Part shown: in pieces, positions 17,999-26,822 of the stretch
Position numbering within the stretch: the stretch's first letter is position 1
Layout of the letters: each line of letters begins with the position of its first letter
DNA from: Thermoplasmata archaeon
GTDB lineage: Archaea > Thermoplasmatota > Thermoplasmata > Thermoplasmatales > Thermoplasmataceae
Length of the DNA: 64,000 bases
Assembly (NCBI GenBank): GCA_021817455.1
Contig: JAKAUW010000080.1
Location: 31,162 to 95,161 of the forward strand
Direction: 5' to 3'
Translations under genes and position numbers: made by a program
The notes under the pieces: generated by a model
What the model was told of the DNA's origin: nothing
The model's database searches: none
What the model saw: only the letters and a program-made list of their open reading frames with translations

Positions 17999-18499
17999 TT
18001 ACTCTTCCGGCACCTTTCTCAGTGCACTGCCAATAGCTTTAAGTGCGTAAAGGGCAGCTGTAAGGCCCGCTGAAATATCGGGGTCCTTCACCATGGCGTA
18101 CAACCTGAGTAAGGATGTAGCCTCCGGATTCTTTGCACCACTGACCATCCCATCCCAAAGTTCGTCGCTGTTGAACAGTATAGCTTTTATAGCATCAGAT
18201 GCTTTTTCGCTGGAAAGTGAGTGTGAGAGCGCTGAAACCACATTCATAGTCTTTACAAACCCATAGAGGAAATCCCTGGAAGTAAGGAAGTTCGAAAGAA
18301 ACTCAATGTCACTTGGCAGGAATTCCGATGACAAGTTTTCCATTGCTGAGATAAGACCGGAGTTCTTCACTTTGCCAAAAAGGTTGAGAATGGCCTCAAG
18401 AGAATCCCTGTTCTCTAAGAGCCCTTCGATAAGGGGTTCAAGGTCATCCTGGTCATTTCCTGAACTTAACTTCTTTTTTCCTTCTGTTTTCTCTACCAT
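17999..18499 (-). CDS. DUF1641 family protein
   Basis: A 166-aa soluble, helical, acidic protein. After a polar N-terminal tail (MVEKTEGKKKLSSGNDQDD) come amphipathic helices with ISAMENLSSEFLPSDIEFLSNFL, FVKTMNVVSALSHSL and the C-terminal LRLYAMVKDPDISAGLTAALYALKAIGSAL, which matches DUF1641. Members are commonly found beside sulfide:quinone reductase-like or formate dehydrogenase genes; the biochemical role is not known to me. It starts three bases after the stop of the SQR-like gene, with GGTG in that stop region as ribosome site, so the two are translationally coupled and probably work together. Confidence 0.8.
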   Translation of the reverse strand: MVEKTEGKKKLSSGNDQDDLEPLIEGLLENRDSLEAILNLFGKVKNSGLISAMENLSSEFLPSDIEFLSNFLTSRDFLYGFVKTMNVVSALSHSLSSEKASDAIKAILFNSDELWDGMVSGAKNPEATSLLRLYAMVKDPDISAGLTAALYALKAIGSALRKVPEE

Positions 18500-18502
18500 A
18501 GT

Positions 18503-19645
18503 TTACACCATCCCTCTTACAATTGTGGAGAAGTATGTGTCATTGGAGGTCCACCTGAGCATGAAATCGCCCTTGTTCTCGGTTATAGCCTTAATTCTGG
18601 TTTCAGCGGTTCCAAGATATGTGAAAGCCCTATCCTTACCGGTGATGTTGATTTGAGGAGCGACCGAAGTATATTGATCGTCTGAAAGACCGCCCACGGC
18701 ATCTGCGATAATCCGAGATGCTGCAAATGAAGCCTCCAGATACCCTGAAGTAGCAAGTTTGCTCTCAAAGAGATTGTTTGAGTCTCCAACAGCATAGACT
18801 GATCCATTTCCTTTCACGGTAAGTGTCTTTGGATCAACTTCTATATATCCGGTCTCTCCCGCCAGGCCAGACTGAGTCATCGCTTTCTGTCCCTTATGCG
18901 GCGGAACAAGAAGAAGTAAATTGTACTTGAATTTGGATTCATCAGCTGCGTTTACTTCCTTGTTCTTCTGGTTTACGGAGGTGACCGTCACATTCGGGTG
19001 TAATTCAATCTTCTTTTCCTGAAGTTTATCCCTGATGAACCCTGTAAGGTTTGAATCTGTTCCAATATTTTCTGATGGGGCAAGATATGTTATCTCAGTC
19101 TTCTCTCTCAGCCCCTTTGCCGTCAGGAATGAATCAAGGAGAAATGCGAACTCATAAAGTGCCTGAGGGTACTGGATTGTTGTACCTGTACTGCCAATGA
19201 CAACATTTCCTCCCTGGAATCCCCTGAGGGTCTCCCTTAACTCAAGGGCTTTCTGAAGATCGTAAAAATGCTTTGCTTCCCCACTGTATCCGGGAATTTC
19301 CTCTGGCGCATACCTGTTACCAGTGGCAATTACGAGGTAATCAGCCATGTAACTCTTCCCTGACTTGAGGAATACTATGTGCTCTTCCGAATTTACTCTG
19401 ATAACCTCATCATGGATATACTGGATTCCGCCATTCAGAAGAAATTCAACAGGCTTTACACTTTTCCTGTAATTCTTATAGCCAAATGGAATGAATAGGC
19501 CATCAGGTTTGTAAAAATGCCTCGTAGTATTCCCTATCACCAATATCTCAAGTTCCTTTTCTGTTGCGTGGAATCTCAGTTTGTTGGCTGCTACAAGCCC
19601 TGATGGGCCGTCGCCAATCACTATAACTCTTTTAGCAACTACCAT
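18503..19645 (-). CDS. SQR/NDH-2-like FAD-dependent oxidoreductase lacking cysteine
   Basis: A 380-aa two-dinucleotide-binding flavoprotein. The FAD motif VIVIGDGPSGLVAANKL is at the N-terminus, DYLVIATGNRYAPEEIPG follows, and GSVYAVGDSNNL is the late FAD contact. FYKPDGLFIPFG and YPQALYEFAFLLD align with sulfide:quinone oxidoreductases, but the catalytic cysteines of SQR are absent; the protein has no Cys at all. It may transfer electrons from another donor to quinone. ATG 19645 is preferred because AGTGAT precedes it; an in-frame ATG at 19684 adds 13 residues before the first strand. It is in an operon with DUF1641. Confidence 0.82.
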   Translation of the reverse strand: MVVAKRVIVIGDGPSGLVAANKLRFHATEKELEILVIGNTTRHFYKPDGLFIPFGYKNYRKSVKPVEFLLNGGIQYIHDEVIRVNSEEHIVFLKSGKSYMADYLVIATGNRYAPEEIPGYSGEAKHFYDLQKALELRETLRGFQGGNVVIGSTGTTIQYPQALYEFAFLLDSFLTAKGLREKTEITYLAPSENIGTDSNLTGFIRDKLQEKKIELHPNVTVTSVNQKNKEVNAADESKFKYNLLLLVPPHKGQKAMTQSGLAGETGYIEVDPKTLTVKGNGSVYAVGDSNNLFESKLATSGYLEASFAASRIIADAVGGLSDDQYTSVAPQINITGKDRAFTYLGTAETRIKAITENKGDFMLRWTSNDTYFSTIVRGMV

Positions 19646-19683
19646 ATTAATCACTCTTTCAAATATCCGTGAATATGTTTCCA

Positions 19684-19822
19684 TAGCCTGAAATCCAGTA
19701 ACTTAATGGGTTTCCTGATGTGCGATAACTGGTTGGCGACCCTGCTGTGGTCACAATCGCTTGGTTGTCATTCAGGCTAATCCGCACTGCAAATCATCGT
19801 TACTTGTTATTAGAATTTTTTT
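19684..19822 (+). ncRNA. Candidate structured small RNA
   Basis: TAGCCTGAA (19684-19692) pairs perfectly with TTCAGGCTA (19771-19779). Immediately inside the 3' strand, GGTTGTCA (19763-19770) pairs with TGGCGACC (19734-19741) using two G-U pairs that only work on the plus strand. GCGAT (19722-19726) can pair with ATCGC (19756-19760), which would make a pseudoknot. A TATA-like AAATATCC lies at 19661-19668 and a T7 tract ends the region at 19816-19822. No known RNA family was recognised. It is not in the rpoL leader, because rpoL has its own TATA box. The evidence is pairing by eye only. Confidence 0.35.
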
Positions 19823-19901
19823 GTTAACCTTTGAATTAATGCGGGCTGGCAAGTATCCTGAAAATGAAAATCATATTGCGACCCTTTATCCAAATGGAAA
19901 G

Positions 19902-19909
19902 AATAAATA
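19902..19909 (+). promoter_or_regulatory. TATA box of rpoL
   Basis: AATAAATA is centred 24-25 bases before ATG 19930, which fits a leaderless transcript and supports that start. Confidence 0.6.
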
Positions 19910-19929
19910 GTTATCTAACATAAACCTCT

Positions 19930-20229
19930 ATGGACTCCCAGCTAAGGGTTCTCAGCAAGGAAAAGAACACAATAACCCTTGAGATGCTCAATTACGACAA
20001 CACGATTCTCAGGCCGCTTATAGATGAAATTCTGAAAGATGAGCAGGTCGAAGAGACAAGATACTACATAAAGCACCCAATTATTGACAATCCGGAAATA
20101 TTTGTAAAGGTAAAGACCGGCAAGCCCCAGGCTGCTGTAAAGAGATCTATCAAGAGGCTCAGCAAAGTGTATGAAAACCTTGAGGCTGATCTCACAAAAG
20201 AGCAGAAAAGACTTGCGGAATCAAGCTAG
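19930..20229 (+). CDS. rpoL: DNA-directed RNA polymerase subunit Rpo11 (L)
   Basis: A 99-aa small RNA polymerase subunit, the homologue of eukaryotic Rpb11 and of part of bacterial alpha. The segments KNTITLEMLNYDNTILRPLIDEIL and VEETRYYIKHPIIDNPEIFVKVKTG match the conserved heterodimerisation fold that pairs with Rpo3 (D). The length is normal. A methyltransferase gene starts four bases after the stop, so the pair is co-transcribed from the TATA box at 19902-19909. Confidence 0.92.
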   Translation: MDSQLRVLSKEKNTITLEMLNYDNTILRPLIDEILKDEQVEETRYYIKHPIIDNPEIFVKVKTGKPQAAVKRSIKRLSKVYENLEADLTKEQKRLAESS

Positions 20230-20233
20230 TTAA

Positions 20234-21202
20234 ATGGTAGGCACTTTTCTGGTGGAATTGCTCCAGGATATTCCTGAGGCGCCCCAGTATGAACTCCAGT
20301 CTCTGAGCGAGACAGGTAAATTTGAAATTCTGAATAACTCCGGAAACTTTTTCCTTATCCATGGCGACTGGGATGGCCTCAGAAATGCGGCCTATGTCAG
20401 GCGGGTGGTAAATATCCTTTCCAGTGCCTCACAGTTGGAAGATTTGGCGGCGAGTACCGTACTCCCCGAAGGAAAATTCTTTGTCCGCTTCCAGGACAGC
20501 TCTGATTGCCATAATTCAGGCATAGAACCAAGCATTGGCGATATGCTGGGAGGGAAGGGCAGGGTATCCTTCAGGAACCCAGATTTTGTGGTCAGGGTAT
20601 ACCATCTCGATATGTGGTATGCAGGATTGGAAATCTTTTCCGGAATAGGAAAGGAACTTCACGCGAGGAGAGCCCCAATGAGGCCGTTCTTCTCCCCTAT
20701 ATCAATAGACCCAAGGCATGCAAGATTTATGGTGAATATTACAGGCACAAAAGATGGAGAAACCATCCTGGACCCATTCTGCGGGACTGGAGGTATTCTA
20801 CTTGAAGCTGGGCTGATGGGCAGAAGAGTATTAGGTAATGACTGGTCCCTCCAAATGGCAACTGGTGCAAAGCTGAACCTCAAGTATTTTGGCGTGAGGG
20901 ATTACCAGATAGGCAATGACGATTTCCTTAAATTGGAGATCAGCGAACCTGTTGCTGCCATAGCAACCGACTTTCCTTATGGAAAGAATTCCCGCTTATC
21001 ACAAAAGAATCTGGAACAGCTTTATGGTGGTAGCTTCAGGAAATTCCATTCAATACTGCCAGAAGGCAGAAGGGCGGTAGTAGTTGTTTCAGAAAGAAAG
21101 TTCCTTGATCTTGCCACAGACTATTTCCATACTGAGAAGGTCTTCCAATTCCGGGTTCATCGTTCTTTAACAAGGTATTTCGCTGTGCTCAAGAGAAAGT
21201 AA
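20234..21202 (+). CDS. tRNA guanine-10 N2-methyltransferase (Trm11/TrmG10 family)
   Basis: A 322-aa protein with an N-terminal THUMP-like region of about 150 residues and a C-terminal Rossmann methyltransferase. SAM-binding motif I is ETILDPFCGTGGILLEAG (about residues 176-193), the acidic motif is VLGNDWS, and the catalytic motif IV reads ATDFPYGKN, a variant of the DPPY/DxPYG motif of amino-methylating enzymes. Relatives make N2-methyl- or N2,N2-dimethylguanosine at tRNA position 10. It follows rpoL by four bases. Confidence 0.87.
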   Translation: MVGTFLVELLQDIPEAPQYELQSLSETGKFEILNNSGNFFLIHGDWDGLRNAAYVRRVVNILSSASQLEDLAASTVLPEGKFFVRFQDSSDCHNSGIEPSIGDMLGGKGRVSFRNPDFVVRVYHLDMWYAGLEIFSGIGKELHARRAPMRPFFSPISIDPRHARFMVNITGTKDGETILDPFCGTGGILLEAGLMGRRVLGNDWSLQMATGAKLNLKYFGVRDYQIGNDDFLKLEISEPVAAIATDFPYGKNSRLSQKNLEQLYGGSFRKFHSILPEGRRAVVVVSERKFLDLATDYFHTEKVFQFRVHRSLTRYFAVLKRK

Positions 21203-21222
21203 CATTTTGGTTACCTGCTGTA

Positions 21223-21230
21223 TTTATATA
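21223..21230 (+). promoter_or_regulatory. TATA box of the grpE-dnaK-dnaJ operon
   Basis: TTTATATA is centred about 27 bases before ATG 21253, so the heat-shock operon should start leaderless. I see no inverted repeat overlapping it. Confidence 0.6.
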
Positions 21231-21252
21231 GAAGAACAAATTTACTTGTGCA

Positions 21253-21795
21253 ATGTCTGCCCAATCCTCGAAGAACAGCAAACTCAGGAATCCGCTGGCC
21301 GATGAAGCAGCCACAAGCAGGGTTAGAGCCCTGACTAGAGACCACCTGCGCCTGGTAAGGCTTGACAGGGAACTCAATGAGGCCAATGCACAGCTTGCAC
21401 AGTACAAGGAACTATACCTGAGGCAGAGGGCAGAGATGGAGAACTATTCCAGGGCGGTGGAGAGGGAAAAAACTCTCATAACTAAGAATGCCAGCAGGAA
21501 TGTGATAAAGGATCTTCTGCCACTTCTGGATTCTTTTGATTCTGCAATAAATGCATCAAAGGGAGATGGAAACATCGTCGCAATGCACACCCAGCTCATG
21601 AAAATTCTTTCTGCATATGGATTCAGTTCCATCGATGCAAAGGGCAAAAAATTTGATCCTTATCAGCATGAGGTTATTGCAGTGAACCAGTCAAATGAAG
21701 ATGGAATAGTTCTTGAGGAAGTTCAGAAGGGCTATAAGTTGAATGAAGAAATTATCAGAACATCAAAAGTCATAGTAGGAAAAAACGGTGAATAA
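21253..21795 (+). CDS. grpE: Nucleotide exchange factor GrpE
   Basis: A 180-aa DnaK co-chaperone. A long charged helix (about residues 30-85, with [20 protein letters not shown]) forms the dimeric coiled coil; the C-terminal beta domain has [17 protein letters not shown] and [23 protein letters not shown], the conserved DnaK-contacting and signature region. It releases ADP from DnaK. DnaK follows two bases after the stop, and DnaJ comes next. The order grpE-dnaK-dnaJ is bacterial in type and is known from Thermoplasmatales, where the set is thought to be acquired. Confidence 0.94.
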   Translation: MSAQSSKNSKLRNPLADEAATSRVRALTRDHLRLVRLDRELNEANAQLAQYKELYLRQRAEMENYSRAVEREKTLITKNASRNVIKDLLPLLDSFDSAINASKGDGNIVAMHTQLMKILSAYGFSSIDAKGKKFDPYQHEVIAVNQSNEDGIVLEEVQKGYKLNEEIIRTSKVIVGKNGE

Positions 21796-21797
21796 GA

Positions 21798-23642
21798 ATG
21801 TCAAAGATCATTGGTATTGATTTGGGAACAAGTAACTCGGCTGCAGCAGTTGTTATTTCGGGAAAACCAACAGTAATCCCAAGCGCAGAGGGCGTTTCTA
21901 TAGGTGGAAAGGCATTTCCAAGCTACGTCGCCTTCACAAAGGATGGGGATCTTCTGGTCGGTGAACCCGCAAAGAGACAGGCACTCCTCAACCCGGAAGG
22001 AACAATATACGCTGCTAAGAGGAAGATGGGTACCGACCACAAGTTCAAGGTAAAGGGCAAGGAATACACCCCTCAGCAGATATCAGCATTCATACTCCAG
22101 AAGATAAAGAGAGATGCTGAGGCCTTCCTTGGTGAAGAAGTGAAGGAAGCTGTAATTACGGTGCCGGCTTACTTCGACGACAACCAGAGGCAGGCTACTA
22201 AAGATGCCGGGCTCATAGCTGGCTTAGAAGTAAAGAGAATTATAAACGAACCTACCGCAGCCTCCCTTGCATACGGTATTGACAAGCTCAACGAATCCCT
22301 GAAGATTCTGGTTTTCGACCTTGGGGGCGGAACCCTTGATGTGACAATAATGGACTTTGGCGAAGGAGTCTTCGAAGTTGTATCAACTTCCGGAGACACT
22401 CACCTTGGTGGAACAGACATGGATGAGGCAATAATCAAGTACCTACTCGATGACTTCAAGAGCAAGGAGGGCGTCGACCTTTCAAAGGACAAGAATGCTT
22501 ACATCAGGCTCAAGGATGCCGCGGAAAAGGCAAAGATTGAACTCTCATCAACAACAACCACCGAGATAAACCTGCCGTATATAACAGCGACCCAGGATGG
22601 CCCTAAGCACCTGCAGCTTACAATGAGCCGGTCTAAGCTCGAAGAACTCATTAGCCCAATCGTTGAAAGATGCAAGGCCCCTATAGAGAATGCACTCAAG
22701 GGAGGAAAACTCTCTAAGGGGGACGTTACCAAGATCATACTCGTGGGAGGGCCCACTAGAATACCAATGGTGAGGAAATTTGTCGAAGACTTCTTCGGAA
22801 GAAAAGTTGAAGGAGGCGTTGATCCAATGGAGTGTGTGGCCATCGGTGCTTCAATACAGGGCGCAGTTCTCACGGGTGATATTAAGGACATTGTGCTTCT
22901 CGATGTAACTCCGCTTACTCTGGGAATCGAAACACTAGGTGGTGTGGCTACCCCGCTTATACAGGCAAACACTACAATTCCCACAAAGAAATCACAGATA
23001 TTCACCACTGCCGGTGACATGCAGACGGCTGTCACAATACACGTAGTGCAGGGGGAGAGAGCCATGGCCGCTGATAATGTATCGCTGGGAATGTTCAATC
23101 TTGTTGGAATTCCTCCTGCACCAAGGGGCATTCCCCAAATAGAGGTTACCTTTGATATCGATGCAAATGGGATCCTGAACGTATCAGCAACTGACAAGGG
23201 ATCAGGAAAGAAGCAGAGTATTTCCATAACGGCATCAACAAAGCTCTCCAAGGAAGAGATAGAGAAGATGAAAAAGCAGGCAGAGGAATTTGCAGAGCAG
23301 GACAAGAAGAAAAAGGAGGAAGTTGAAAAATTCAATGCTGCTGAGACACTTGCCTATACTGTTGAATCTACCCTGAATGATGCAGGGGACAAAGTGGATG
23401 AGGGCACGAAGAAAGAAGTGAAGGAAAAGGTCAAGGAACTCAGGGAAGCAGTGACAGCCAAGGATCTGGCAAAAGTTGAGGCTCTGACAGAAGAATTATC
23501 TAAGAAGATACAGGAAATCGGCGCAAAGATGTATCAGGGACAGCCTGGAGAGCAACAAACCTCCCAGGGTGAGCAACAGCAAGCCCAGGGGGAGAAGCAG
23601 GACAATGAACAGACTGTGGATGCGGATTTCAAGGAAAAGTAG
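21798..23642 (+). CDS. dnaK: Molecular chaperone DnaK (Hsp70)
   Basis: A 614-aa Hsp70. ATPase-domain signatures are [14 protein letters not shown] at the N-terminus, [19 protein letters not shown] (about 173-191) and [16 protein letters not shown] (about 315-330). The substrate-binding domain has [19 protein letters not shown] and the lid is a long charged helical region ending in a Gln-rich, acidic tail ([20 protein letters not shown]). It binds unfolded segments in an ATP-dependent cycle with DnaJ and GrpE encoded on either side. The insertion pattern is that of bacterial DnaK. Confidence 0.97.
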   Translation: MSKIIGIDLGTSNSAAAVVISGKPTVIPSAEGVSIGGKAFPSYVAFTKDGDLLVGEPAKRQALLNPEGTIYAAKRKMGTDHKFKVKGKEYTPQQISAFILQKIKRDAEAFLGEEVKEAVITVPAYFDDNQRQATKDAGLIAGLEVKRIINEPTAASLAYGIDKLNESLKILVFDLGGGTLDVTIMDFGEGVFEVVSTSGDTHLGGTDMDEAIIKYLLDDFKSKEGVDLSKDKNAYIRLKDAAEKAKIELSSTTTTEINLPYITATQDGPKHLQLTMSRSKLEELISPIVERCKAPIENALKGGKLSKGDVTKIILVGGPTRIPMVRKFVEDFFGRKVEGGVDPMECVAIGASIQGAVLTGDIKDIVLLDVTPLTLGIETLGGVATPLIQANTTIPTKKSQIFTTAGDMQTAVTIHVVQGERAMAADNVSLGMFNLVGIPPAPRGIPQIEVTFDIDANGILNVSATDKGSGKKQSISITASTKLSKEEIEKMKKQAEEFAEQDKKKKEEVEKFNAAETLAYTVESTLNDAGDKVDEGTKKEVKEKVKELREAVTAKDLAKVEALTEELSKKIQEIGAKMYQGQPGEQQTSQGEQQQAQGEKQDNEQTVDADFKEK

Positions 23643-23664
23643 TCTGGCGGGGACCAGATAATAA

Positions 23665-24771
23665 ATGGCCAAGGACTACTACGAAACTCTGGGGGTAGCA
23701 AGAAATGCTACTCAGGACGAAATCAAAAAAGCATTCAGAGGTCTTGCAAGAAAATACCATCCCGATGCAAACCCGGACAATAAGGATGCAGCTGAAGCCA
23801 AATTCAAGGAAATCAGCGAAGCCTACGAAGTGCTCTCCGATGAAAGCAAGAGGAGAATGTACGATCAGACTGGAAGAGTCGAATTCGGTTCCGGAAGATC
23901 TGATTTCACTTGGCAGGACTTCTCGCATTTCAATGATTTCAGCGATCTCGGCGATGTCTTCAGGAATATTTTTGGGGGCAATTTCGGGTTCGGAGGTTCT
24001 TCTGATTTTGCTTCAGGCTTCGGAAGGCAGGAAGAAAACCTTGATCTCGTCACCAATCTCCGGGTAACACTGGAAGAGGCATACTACGGTGCATCAAAAA
24101 ATATAAGATACAGACGTAATGAAATATGTACACATTGCAAAGGGACAGGCTCTGATGACGGAAGGCTCATTACCTGTTCAGTCTGCAATGGAACTGGCCA
24201 ACAGCGGGTGGTTCAGGGGCAGGGTTTCTTCAGGATGGTCTCGGTTACTGTGTGTAACACTTGCGGAGGCAGGGGAAAGATTCCAAGCAAACCATGCACT
24301 ACCTGCAAGGGAGTAGGATCAGTCCCAGTTACAGAAAATCTGGAAATCCAGGTCCCCAAGGGCTCTCCGGATCATCTTAGGCTTAGGGTGAAAGGCAAGG
24401 GGCAGTCAAACATGGGAAGGACGGGGGACTTATTTGTAATCCTCAACATCCAGGAGCCAAATGGTATGAGGAGAATGAATGATGATATTTACCTCCAGTA
24501 TGAGGTAAGTTTCCCGGAAGCTGCGCTTGGCGCAGAGAAGGAGATTTCAATCTTCAAAGAGAAATTGACACTAAAAATTCCTCCCGGAACTCAACCTGGA
24601 GAAATCTTAAGGATCAAGAATGCCGGGATGCCTCATGTAAATGGGCGTGGCTCTGGGGACATACTAATCGAGACTAAGGTAGTGGTCCCAAAACACCTCT
24701 CGCCTTCGCAGAAAGAGCTCATTGCAAAACTTGATGAAGAAAGCGGCAAGAAGCGCACCTGGTTCAAATAG
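23665..24771 (+). CDS. dnaJ: Chaperone DnaJ (Hsp40, type I)
   Basis: A 368-aa full-length DnaJ. The J domain has the HPD tripeptide (KYHPDANPD), then a Gly/Phe-rich linker ([15 protein letters not shown]), four CxxCxGxG zinc motifs ([32 protein letters not shown]) and the C-terminal substrate-binding domain with [16 protein letters not shown]. It delivers substrates to DnaK and stimulates its ATPase. It is the last gene of the heat-shock operon, 22 bases after dnaK, with GGGGACC as a weak ribosome site. Confidence 0.96.
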   Translation: MAKDYYETLGVARNATQDEIKKAFRGLARKYHPDANPDNKDAAEAKFKEISEAYEVLSDESKRRMYDQTGRVEFGSGRSDFTWQDFSHFNDFSDLGDVFRNIFGGNFGFGGSSDFASGFGRQEENLDLVTNLRVTLEEAYYGASKNIRYRRNEICTHCKGTGSDDGRLITCSVCNGTGQQRVVQGQGFFRMVSVTVCNTCGGRGKIPSKPCTTCKGVGSVPVTENLEIQVPKGSPDHLRLRVKGKGQSNMGRTGDLFVILNIQEPNGMRRMNDDIYLQYEVSFPEAALGAEKEISIFKEKLTLKIPPGTQPGEILRIKNAGMPHVNGRGSGDILIETKVVVPKHLSPSQKELIAKLDEESGKKRTWFK

Positions 24772-24847
24772 GGCTTATTCCTCCTTTTAGACAGTCATAT
24801 CCGCAAAATTTGGCAGACAAAGTATGAATCAGGCTCATTAGACCGAA

Positions 24848-24857
24848 ACTTATAAAT
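24848..24857 (+). promoter_or_regulatory. TATA box of the universal stress protein gene
   Basis: ACTTATAAAT is centred about 27 bases before ATG 24880. The spacing supports the ATG rather than the in-frame TTG at 24874 and predicts a leaderless mRNA. Confidence 0.6.
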
Positions 24858-24870
24858 TGGCTTAAGCCAA
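24857..24870. promoter_or_regulatory. Perfect 14-bp palindrome, probable operator
   Basis: TTGGCTTAAGCCAA is a perfect palindrome placed between the TATA box and the expected transcription start of the universal stress protein gene. A dimeric repressor bound here would block polymerase recruitment. The cognate regulator is not known. Confidence 0.6.
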
Positions 24871-24879
24871 TATTTGCCC

Positions 24880-25314
24880 ATGAAATTCCTTGTCGCATTC
24901 GACAATTCGGATGGCGCTAAGAAAGCCCTCAAATTTGCTATGAAGTTTAAAGGTATATCGGATGAGTACATAATTTGCTACATTTCGCCCCTGGTAATGG
25001 GCGCTGGGCCCAATTTTGATGCATACGTGCCACCTTCCCTTTATAAGAAAAGCGACGAAACCTCTGATGTAGTACTTAATGCTGCCAAGGAGTTAATAGA
25101 AAAGGAGAACGTAAATGCCACTTTCTTGAAACTCGATGCCCCTGGTGAGCAGATAGCCCGGGCTATGGCAAATCAGGCTAAGGAAAGGGGGGTCGATATT
25201 ATAATAACGGGAACTAGGAAGCTTTCTGGCTTCAGCAAAATGCTCCTTGGATCAGTGAGTTCAGAAGTGGTAAAGCTCAGCACTGTTCCTGTTCTAGTTG
25301 TTCCTCCGGAATAA
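24880..25314 (+). CDS. Universal stress protein, UspA family
   Basis: A 144-aa UspA-fold protein: MKFLVAFDNSDGAKKALKFAMKF at the N-terminus, and near the C-terminus DIIITGTRKLSGFSKMLLGSVSSEVVKLSTVPVLVVP, which holds the G-rich ATP-binding loop ending in GS. Family members bind ATP or other ligands and accumulate under stress. The gene stands alone after the heat-shock operon with its own TATA box and a perfect palindrome beside it, so it is likely repressed or induced separately. Confidence 0.88.
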   Translation: MKFLVAFDNSDGAKKALKFAMKFKGISDEYIICYISPLVMGAGPNFDAYVPPSLYKKSDETSDVVLNAAKELIEKENVNATFLKLDAPGEQIARAMANQAKERGVDIIITGTRKLSGFSKMLLGSVSSEVVKLSTVPVLVVPPE

Positions 25315-25355
25315 CTGGCAAGATTTTTATAAGGACTACGCATTTCTGGACACCT

Positions 25356-25595
25356 ATGGGAAGCATAAGACCATCGAACATCAAGAGAATCGCAATTGAA
25401 CTGGTTGAAAATAATCAGGGGACATTCAACGTGAACTTTGGAAAGAACAGGGAAATACTGAAAACCTCCCTTTCAGGTATCTCAAAGAAGACGCTTAACC
25501 TCATCGCAGGATATGTTACAAGATATGTGTTGAAGAAACAGTCCAGGCTCAAGAAAGAGATCGAGGACGGCACTGTGACCCCTCCAGCCGCCTAA
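25356..25595 (+). CDS. rps17e: Small ribosomal subunit protein eS17
   Basis: A 79-aa protein matching archaeal S17e: MGSIRPSNIKRIAIELVENNQGTFNVNFGKNREIL, then LNLIAGYVTRYVLKKQSR. It is archaeal/eukaryotic specific and sits in the 30S subunit. A TATA-like TTTTTATAAG at 25323-25332 is about 28 bases upstream, so translation is probably leaderless. A T-tract follows the stop. Confidence 0.92.
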   Translation: MGSIRPSNIKRIAIELVENNQGTFNVNFGKNREILKTSLSGISKKTLNLIAGYVTRYVLKKQSRLKKEIEDGTVTPPAA

Positions 25596-25608
25596 TTTTT
25601 ACCTTTTT
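25596..25608 (+). terminator. T-tracts after rps17e
   Basis: Two T5 runs directly follow the stop codon, as expected for archaeal termination before the thiolase promoter. Confidence 0.45.
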
Positions 25609-25640
25609 CAGCAACAAACATATTATCAATTCAAGGCATC

Positions 25641-26822
25641 ATGCATAGTGATTTCATGAGAAAGGTCTATGTCATTGCTGCCAAGAGGACTCCCATTGGA
25701 AAATTCGGAAAGTCACTTTCAACACTAAGTGCACCTCAGCTTGGTGCCCACGTTATCAGGCAATTAGTTCAGGAGATTCAACTCCCGGCGCAGTCAGTTG
25801 AGGAAGTAATAATGGGAAATGTTATCCAGGCAGGTGTGGGCCAGAACCCTGCAGGACAGGCATCGACCCTGGCTGGGCTTCCCGATGATGTTGTAAAGTA
25901 CACGGTAAATACTGTGTGCGCTTCTGGCATGCTGGCCGTAGAAAACGCATCAAGGGAAATAATGCTTGGAGAGCGAAATCTGATCATAGCCGGAGGAATG
26001 GAATGCATGAGCAACACCCCCCTGCTCATGCCTTCAACAGCAAGGTGGGGTGTACGACAGTTACTAGACAAAGAGCTGAAAATGCAGGATTCAATGCTTA
26101 CTGATGGGCTCATAGACGCATTTTACCACGAGCACATGGGCTATTCCGCTGAAGCTTCTGGCCGCAAATTCGGGATCACGAGGAAGGAAGCGGATCAATT
26201 TTCTGTCAGAAGCCAGGAACTGGCTTTCAGAGCATGGGAAACGGGCGAATTCAGGGATGAAGTAATCCCCATTAAGGAACTTTCAAAAGATGAAGGTATC
26301 AGGACCACAAGCATAGAAGCGCTTGGTGCCCTTCGTTCAGCATTCGCTGAGAACGGAATACTCACTGCAGGAAATTCTTCCCAGCTAAGTGATGGGGCAT
26401 CTGCCCTAGTTCTCGCATCAGAAAAGGCGGTTAACGACTTTTCACTGAAACCAATAGCAGAAATCACAGGGTTCCAGGCTGCTTCACTTTCACCAAAGGA
26501 TTTTGTGGAGGCACCCATCCCAGCAACAAGGAAACTCCTGGACCGGCTTGGAAAACCAATCGGTTATTTTGATTTAGTTGAGCATAACGAGGCATTTTCG
26601 GTTGCTTCACTGATTGTCCAGAGAGAACTAGGCATTGATGATTCGAAATTCAATGTCAATGGTGGCGCAATAGCAATCGGCCATCCGCTGGGTAACTCTG
26701 GTTCCAGGATCATGGTTACCCTTATCAACGCCCTTAGACACAGGAAAATGGAACACGGCCTTGCTACCATTTGCCATGGTGGTGGTGGAGGCCACAGTAT
26801 ATCACTGGAGATGGTATATTGA
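25641..26822 (+). CDS. Acetyl-CoA acetyltransferase (thiolase)
   Basis: A 393-aa thiolase that condenses two acetyl-CoA to acetoacetyl-CoA or cleaves 3-ketoacyl-CoA. The acyl-accepting Cys is in NTVCASGMLAVENAS (about residue 93), the His in EHNEAFSVAS, and the C-terminal catalytic Cys in ATICHGGGGGHSISLE. A second in-frame ATG at 25656, with AGTGAT just before it, is the better ribosome-site start and would shorten the protein by five residues. It overlaps the TTG start of the next gene. It is the first of a three-gene C4-acyl-CoA cluster. Confidence 0.92.
   Translation: MHSDFMRKVYVIAAKRTPIGKFGKSLSTLSAPQLGAHVIRQLVQEIQLPAQSVEEVIMGNVIQAGVGQNPAGQASTLAGLPDDVVKYTVNTVCASGMLAVENASREIMLGERNLIIAGGMECMSNTPLLMPSTARWGVRQLLDKELKMQDSMLTDGLIDAFYHEHMGYSAEASGRKFGITRKEADQFSVRSQELAFRAWETGEFRDEVIPIKELSKDEGIRTTSIEALGALRSAFAENGILTAGNSSQLSDGASALVLASEKAVNDFSLKPIAEITGFQAASLSPKDFVEAPIPATRKLLDRLGKPIGYFDLVEHNEAFSVASLIVQRELGIDDSKFNVNGGAIAIGHPLGNSGSRIMVTLINALRHRKMEHGLATICHGGGGGHSISLEMVY

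Noticed and set aside
19684..19779. tRNA or known riboswitch
   Set aside because: No T-loop, anticodon arm, fluoride-riboswitch core or SRP signature is present; kept only as an unassigned structured element.
22499..23335. Minus-strand open frame of 278 codons across dnaK
   Set aside because: It is a shadow of the dnaK coding frame: Ser/Ile/Val-rich with no domain, and dnaK is certain from its motifs.
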